The position numbers and the translations under genes are program-made. Positions 62,746 to 64,000 of a stretch of DNA of 64,000 nt are shown here, one piece after another. Location of the stretch: the NCBI GenBank assembly GCA_017858515.1, contig JAFMBM010000009.1, positions 1 to 64,000 of the forward strand. Direction: 5' to 3'. The notes below the pieces were generated by a model. The model made no database searches. It was not told the origin of the DNA and worked only from the letters and a program-made list of their open reading frames with translations. Position 1 is the first letter of the stretch. Each line of letters starts with the position of its first letter. Source of the stretch: Cryomorphaceae bacterium. GTDB taxonomy: Bacteria > Bacteroidota > Bacteroidia > Flavobacteriales > Schleiferiaceae.

Positions 62746-64000
62746 ATGAAGGATGGAAAAATAAAAAGAGTACTCATTGTGTTCTTTTCAGTATTCTTAG
62801 CCTATCCTCTTTTTGAGATGTTAACGCCCATTTCCATATCTGGAATGGTGCACCGAGCCAATCTTGAAAAAACAGCTGAACCCTTTAGTCTTAAATCCTG
62901 GTTTAATGGGAAGTTTCAAGATTCATTTAGTCAGTATTTGAATGACAATATTGGTCTTTTCCCTTTTTTTATTAAGGTACACAATCAACTAGAATATGAT
63001 CTTTTCGGAAATATCTATACAGGCAATGTCATTGCGGGAAAAGAGAATTTCTTATTTGAAAAGGAATATATTGATGCCTACTTTGGCCAAGATTTCATAG
63101 GAATTAAGAAAATTGAAAAGAATGTTGCTCTACTCAAGCAACTCCAAGATGAGATGGCAAGGCGGGATAAGTATCTCATGGTCTGTCTTGCTGCTGGAAA
63201 ATGCAGCTATTACCCAGAGTATATTCCCTATGAAGCAGATATAGACTCTACCAATTATCAGTATTATACGCAGGAGTTTGAACGGTTGGGAATAAACTAT
63301 CTCGATGCAAATCCTTGGTTTTTAAAGATGAAAGACAGCTTGGGTTACCTACTGTATCCGCAGTACGGAATTCATTGGAGTCACTATGGAGCCATCTTGG
63401 CAACCGATAGCATTGCCCGATCTATTGATCATGCTACATCATGGAATTTGCCCAAGATGAAAATACTCGATAGGCCCTACAGTGATGAAGCGAAGTATTA
63501 CGACAATGATATTGCGCACTCCCTGAATTTGTTTAATCCTATTCAGCCCAGTCCTATGGTCTATCCAAACTTTGAATGGGGAAAGAAGAAATCAAATAAA
63601 ATGCGCAAGCTGCTTATTGTTGGAGACAGTTTCACTTGGGATATCTTCGAGTATTCACGTATTGGTACTGATTGTTTTGATGAGATTCAGTTTTGGTTTT
63701 ACAATCAAACTGTTCATCAAGATGCACAAAGAGATGGAAAAGAAGCCAAAGCCCTTCCTACTCTAACTCGTCATCTAGATTTTAACGAAGTGATGCAAGA
63801 GTTCGATGCCTTTTTAATTCTTACCAATCAGCCCAACCTAGTTAACTTAGGATGGAATTTTACTCAAGATGCTCTAGGGGTGCTTGCCGATTCTACTCTG
63901 AGACCCAAGGAAAGGAATAACTCCTATCTGCAAGATCAAGCCCGCTCTAAAAAAGAATGGCGAGATGAATTGCAAAAGCAAGCCAAAGAAAGGGGCATTT
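62746..64000 (+). CDS. AlgJ/AlgX-like SGNH hydrolase-fold protein (truncated by window end)
   Basis: The frame opens with ATG at 62746, two bases after the MBOAT stop, and stays open to the window end (418 codons). It has an N-terminal helix (RVLIVFFSVFLAYPLFEML), then an extracytoplasmic domain with GNIYTGNVIAGKENFLF, HWSHYGAILATDSIA and LLIVGDSFTWDIFEYS; the last has the Ser of an SGNH-type Gly-Asp-Ser, and the HWSHYG motif matches AlgX/AlgJ catalytic segments. It would receive the acetyl group from the MBOAT protein and attach it to the polymer. Confidence 0.9.
   Translation, partial: MKDGKIKRVLIVFFSVFLAYPLFEMLTPISISGMVHRANLEKTAEPFSLKSWFNGKFQDSFSQYLNDNIGLFPFFIKVHNQLEYDLFGNIYTGNVIAGKENFLFEKEYIDAYFGQDFIGIKKIEKNVALLKQLQDEMARRDKYLMVCLAAGKCSYYPEYIPYEADIDSTNYQYYTQEFERLGINYLDANPWFLKMKDSLGYLLYPQYGIHWSHYGAILATDSIARSIDHATSWNLPKMKILDRPYSDEAKYYDNDIAHSLNLFNPIQPSPMVYPNFEWGKKKSNKMRKLLIVGDSFTWDIFEYSRIGTDCFDEIQFWFYNQTVHQDAQRDGKEAKALPTLTRHLDFNEVMQEFDAFLILTNQPNLVNLGWNFTQDALGVLADSTLRPKERNNSYLQDQARSKKEWRDELQKQAKERGI

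Noticed and set aside
1-64000. tRNA, rRNA, CRISPR arrays and insertion-sequence transposases
   Set aside because: I looked on both strands and found no cloverleaf or CCA-type tRNA ends, no regularly spaced repeats and no transposase motif. Only the SRP RNA is present.

Overview
The window is a roughly 40% G+C chromosome segment from a member of the Bacteroidota, most like a Flavobacteriales-type marine or aquatic gliding bacterium. The grounds are gldF and gldG, an OstA-like protein, DUF4199 and TM2 proteins, PorT-like outer-membrane barrels, a Rel/SpoT-Fur-PurA gene order, and several promoters of the Bacteroidota type (TAnnTTTG at -7). I cannot name the genus from sequence alone.

Layout. 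1-17900 is mostly housekeeping: ammonium transporter, a TPR-adenylate cyclase with a broken 3' end, L-2-hydroxyglutarate oxidase, phosphohexomutase, SDR, a phoH-purC-OMP operon, a SAM-hydrolase/gldF/gldG operon, dnaN, a phosphoesterase and two small membrane or secreted proteins. 17915-24351 holds a TM2 protein, an outer-membrane barrel lying between a truncated and a full copy of a MoxR-like gene, a MoxR-VWA pair, and a compact trio of a ThiF/E1-like protein, a GNAT acyltransferase-like protein and an 87-residue unknown. 24472-34290 returns to core functions: response regulator, Rel/SpoT, Fur, PurA, OstA-like, thioredoxin-like, two family 2 glycosyltransferases, DUF4199. The SRP RNA gene lies at about 34368. 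34659-43599 carries an ABC ATPase with a permease-M1 aminopeptidase fusion, an MBL-rhodanese protein behind a CRP/FNR-like site, a membrane patatin and a secreted intradiol-type dioxygenase.

43956-64000 is a large cell-surface polysaccharide locus. Its first block (43956-50191) encodes a Wzz-like protein, an O-antigen ligase/polymerase, two methyltransferases, a nucleotidyltransferase and a B12-type radical SAM enzyme in tightly overlapping order. After three unrelated minus-strand genes, the second block (52630 to the window end) encodes three sulfotransferase domains, three GT4 glycosyltransferase domains, a Wzy-like domain, a Wzm/Wzt ABC exporter, an MBOAT acyltransferase and an AlgJ/AlgX-like protein that runs off the end. 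Two of these proteins are fusions (Wzy-GT4 and sulfotransferase-GT4). I infer that the locus makes, sulfates, O-acylates and exports a polysaccharide. A sulfated surface polymer in this phylum would be unusual, and this is my best candidate for an undescribed system. The ThiF-GNAT trio is the second.
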